Assembly: GCA_900541285.1 (NCBI GenBank)
Contig: UQJA01000041.1
Coordinates: 1 to 15,346, forward strand
Source: an uncultured Collinsella sp.
GTDB lineage: Bacteria; Actinomycetota; Coriobacteriia; Coriobacteriales; Coriobacteriaceae
Reading direction: 5' to 3'
DNA length: 15,346 nt
Below, one piece after another: positions 14,423 through 15,346 of the stretch (its first letter is position 1; every line of letters begins with the position of its first letter). The notes under the pieces were generated by a model. That model did not search any database, was not told the DNA's origin, and saw only the letters and a list, made by a program, of their open reading frames with translations. The position numbers were made by a program, and so were the translations under genes.

Positions 14423-15010
14423 ATGAGCGATTATGCAGACCAAACGGTCGCCGTGCTGGCGGTCCAAGGCGCTTTTGCCGAGCACGAGGCAAGGCTATCC
14501 GAGCTGGGCGCACGTTGTATTGAGCTGAGGCAGGCGGCTGATTTGAAGCAGGACTTTGACCGTCTGGTACTTCCCGGCGGCGAGTCTACCGTTCAAGGGA
14601 AGCTGCTTGATGAGTTGGGCATGCTCGAGGAGCTTCGTGCCCGTATCGCTGAAGGCATGCCCGTCCTGGGCACCTGCGCCGGCCTGATTCTACTGGCTCA
14701 CGACCTTGCCGCCCACGACGATAAGGGCACGCCGCGTTTGGCAACCATGGATGTACTTGTCGAGCGCAATGCCTACGGCAGGCAGCTCGGCAGCTTTCGA
14801 ACCAAGGGGCAGGTAGCCGGCATCGACGGTGAAGTGCTATTAACATTTATCCGTGCACCCCGCATTGTCGAAGTGCACGGCAATGCCAAGGCCCTGGCCG
14901 AAGTCGACGGCCGCATCGTCGCCGCCCGTCAAGACAATCAGCTCGGTGTCACCTTCCACCCCGAGCTCGACGACGACACGCGCCTCCACGAACTGTTCCT
15001 ACAAATGTAG
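14423..15010 (+). CDS. pdxT: PLP synthase, glutaminase subunit PdxT
   Basis: 195 residues, start ATG 14423 with AAGGGA at 14411-14416. It hydrolyses glutamine and channels ammonia to PdxS. Class I glutaminase motifs are intact: VLAVQGAFAEH (10-21), LPGGEST (50-56, oxyanion region), LGTCAGLI with nucleophile Cys85, AYGRQLGSF, and GVTFHPEL with His179 and Glu181 completing the triad. GGESTVQGKL departs slightly from the more common GGESTTM-KL, but this variation does not touch catalytic residues. It is the last gene of the pdxST operon. The 336 bp after it hold large palindromes but no classical U-tract terminator on this strand. Confidence 0.97.
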   Translation: MSDYADQTVAVLAVQGAFAEHEARLSELGARCIELRQAADLKQDFDRLVLPGGESTVQGKLLDELGMLEELRARIAEGMPVLGTCAGLILLAHDLAAHDDKGTPRLATMDVLVERNAYGRQLGSFRTKGQVAGIDGEVLLTFIRAPRIVEVHGNAKALAEVDGRIVAARQDNQLGVTFHPELDDDTRLHELFLQM

Positions 15011-15033
15011 GCATCGAAATCAACAAACGAAAC

Positions 15034-15097
15034 GAGAGTGGATAATCTCCCACTTTAAGCTTGGATGCAGGCTCGAACCGGGAGATTATCCACTCTC
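15034..15097. repeat. Large perfect palindrome A (18-bp arms, 28-nt loop)
   Basis: GAGAGTGGATAATCTCCC (15034-15051) and its exact complement (15080-15097) flank a 28-nt loop, which can form a smaller stem GCTTG/CAGGC. There is no T-run after it, so it is not a standard terminator. It is likely a member of an intergenic palindromic repeat family or an RNA-stabilising hairpin after pdxT. Confidence 0.85.
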
Positions 15098-15106
15098 ATG
15101 CTATGT

Positions 15107-15160
15107 AGTCGTTGGGGACGTTCTTAAACGACTAGTCAAGCAAGAACGTCCTCAACGACT
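15107..15160 (+). repeat. Large palindrome B (19-bp arms, 16-nt loop)
   Basis: AGTCGTTGGGGACGTTCTT (15107-15125) pairs with 15142-15160. The one imperfect position is a G-U pair in plus-strand RNA and a mismatch on the other strand, pointing to function in a plus-strand transcript. The loop contains the self-complementary GACTAGTC. It starts 9 bp after palindrome A with an unrelated stem sequence. Confidence 0.85.
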
Positions 15161-15200
15161 GCATTGCGATAGACGACCACGTTTGCCCAGATAAAACCGA

Positions 15201-15225
15201 CCAAAATAAACCTGTCCCTTTTTGG
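15201..15225. repeat. Small hairpin with CCTGTCCC in the loop
   Basis: CCAAAA (15201-15206) pairs with TTTTGG (15220-15225) around a 13-nt loop holding CCTGTCCC. The same CCTGTCCC element is in the loop of the 7162-7198 hairpin. A pyrimidine run TCCCTTTTTTG follows at 15229-15239. The rest of 15161-15312 shows no gene or other element that I can support. Confidence 0.4.
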
Positions 15226-15312
15226 CATCCCTTTTTTGCAGATTTGGACTATGGGAACGTCGATGTTTCGGCAACGCCAGCGAGCGCCGCCCAGGGCGAA
15301 CAAGTTGGCATG

Positions 15313-15346
15313 AAAAAGGCAAGGCATAGACCTTCTGGTCATGCCT
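15313..15346 (-). terminator. Terminator-like hairpin at the window edge, minus strand
   Basis: AGGCATAGACC (15322-15332) pairs with GGTCATGCCT (15337-15346) with one bulge and a TTCT/AGAA loop. On the minus strand the stem is followed within four bases by TTTTT (15317-15313). It is therefore probably the terminator of a minus-strand gene lying beyond the window, convergent with pdxST. Confidence 0.5.

Noticed and set aside
13698..14513. Minus-strand frame opposite pdxS
   Set aside because: PdxS is unmistakable on the plus strand; the antisense frame is a codon-bias artefact.
15052..15082. tRNA T-arm-like GGCTCGAACC inside palindrome A
   Set aside because: Neither strand gives a paired T-stem around it, and there is no acceptor or anticodon stem, so it is not a tRNA gene or a convincing relic.
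15136..15342. 68-codon minus-strand frame in the tail region
   Set aside because: It runs through palindrome B and the edge hairpin, has no Shine-Dalgarno, and the peptide matches no family I recognise. It could be part of a repeat.
1..15346. CRISPR array, insertion sequence or prophage
   Set aside because: No regularly spaced direct repeats, transposase or integrase genes, or phage structural genes were seen.

Overview
The window looks like a stretch of chromosome from a high-GC anaerobic actinobacterium of the class Coriobacteriia. Collinsella or a close relative is the best guess, judged from protein style, codon use (strong GAG/CTG/GCC bias) and gene content: a rubrerythrin with its rubredoxin domain at the N-terminus, a PdxR/PdxS/PdxT vitamin B6 unit, and a Ski2-like helicase with a long C-terminal region. 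The species is inferred; no rRNA is present. There is no phage, insertion sequence or CRISPR array. The interesting material is in a broken edge, a broken gene, several strand-specific hairpins and some small or under-described genes.

Layout. (1) 1-350: a fragment of a MATE transporter gene joined head-on to the coding sequence of an XRE regulator, which looks chimeric. (2) 618-5229, plus strand: a class I methyltransferase with Trm9-like traits, a divergent TrmB-family tRNA methyltransferase, and a large DEAD/DEAH (DUF3516-type) helicase ending at a strong terminator. (3) 5309-8341, minus strand: a HIRAN protein, a 59-residue acidic/basic micro-protein, a metallophosphoesterase, tandem hairpins, and a long coiled-coil DUF2130 protein with a nuclease-like core. 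(4) 8465-11061, minus strand: an iron-type alcohol dehydrogenase with a frameshift, followed by an aldehyde dehydrogenase, behind two copies of a 16-bp palindromic operator. (5) 11318-11878, plus strand: reverse rubrerythrin. (6) 11951-15010: divergent pdxR and pdxS-pdxT with direct-repeat binding sites between them. (7) 15011-15346: a gene-free tail with two large, nearly perfect palindromes and a terminator-like hairpin at the edge.

How it fits together. PdxS and PdxT form the PLP synthase, and PdxR is the usual PLP-sensing MocR-type regulator that reads the repeats in the shared control region. The alcohol and aldehyde dehydrogenases would interconvert an alcohol, its aldehyde and the acid, but the alcohol step appears broken in this sequence. 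Rubrerythrin is a peroxide/oxygen defence enzyme fitting an anaerobe. The two methyltransferases and the helicase are plausibly RNA-directed. The HIRAN/micro-protein/phosphoesterase/DUF2130 run is the part whose joint function is least known.
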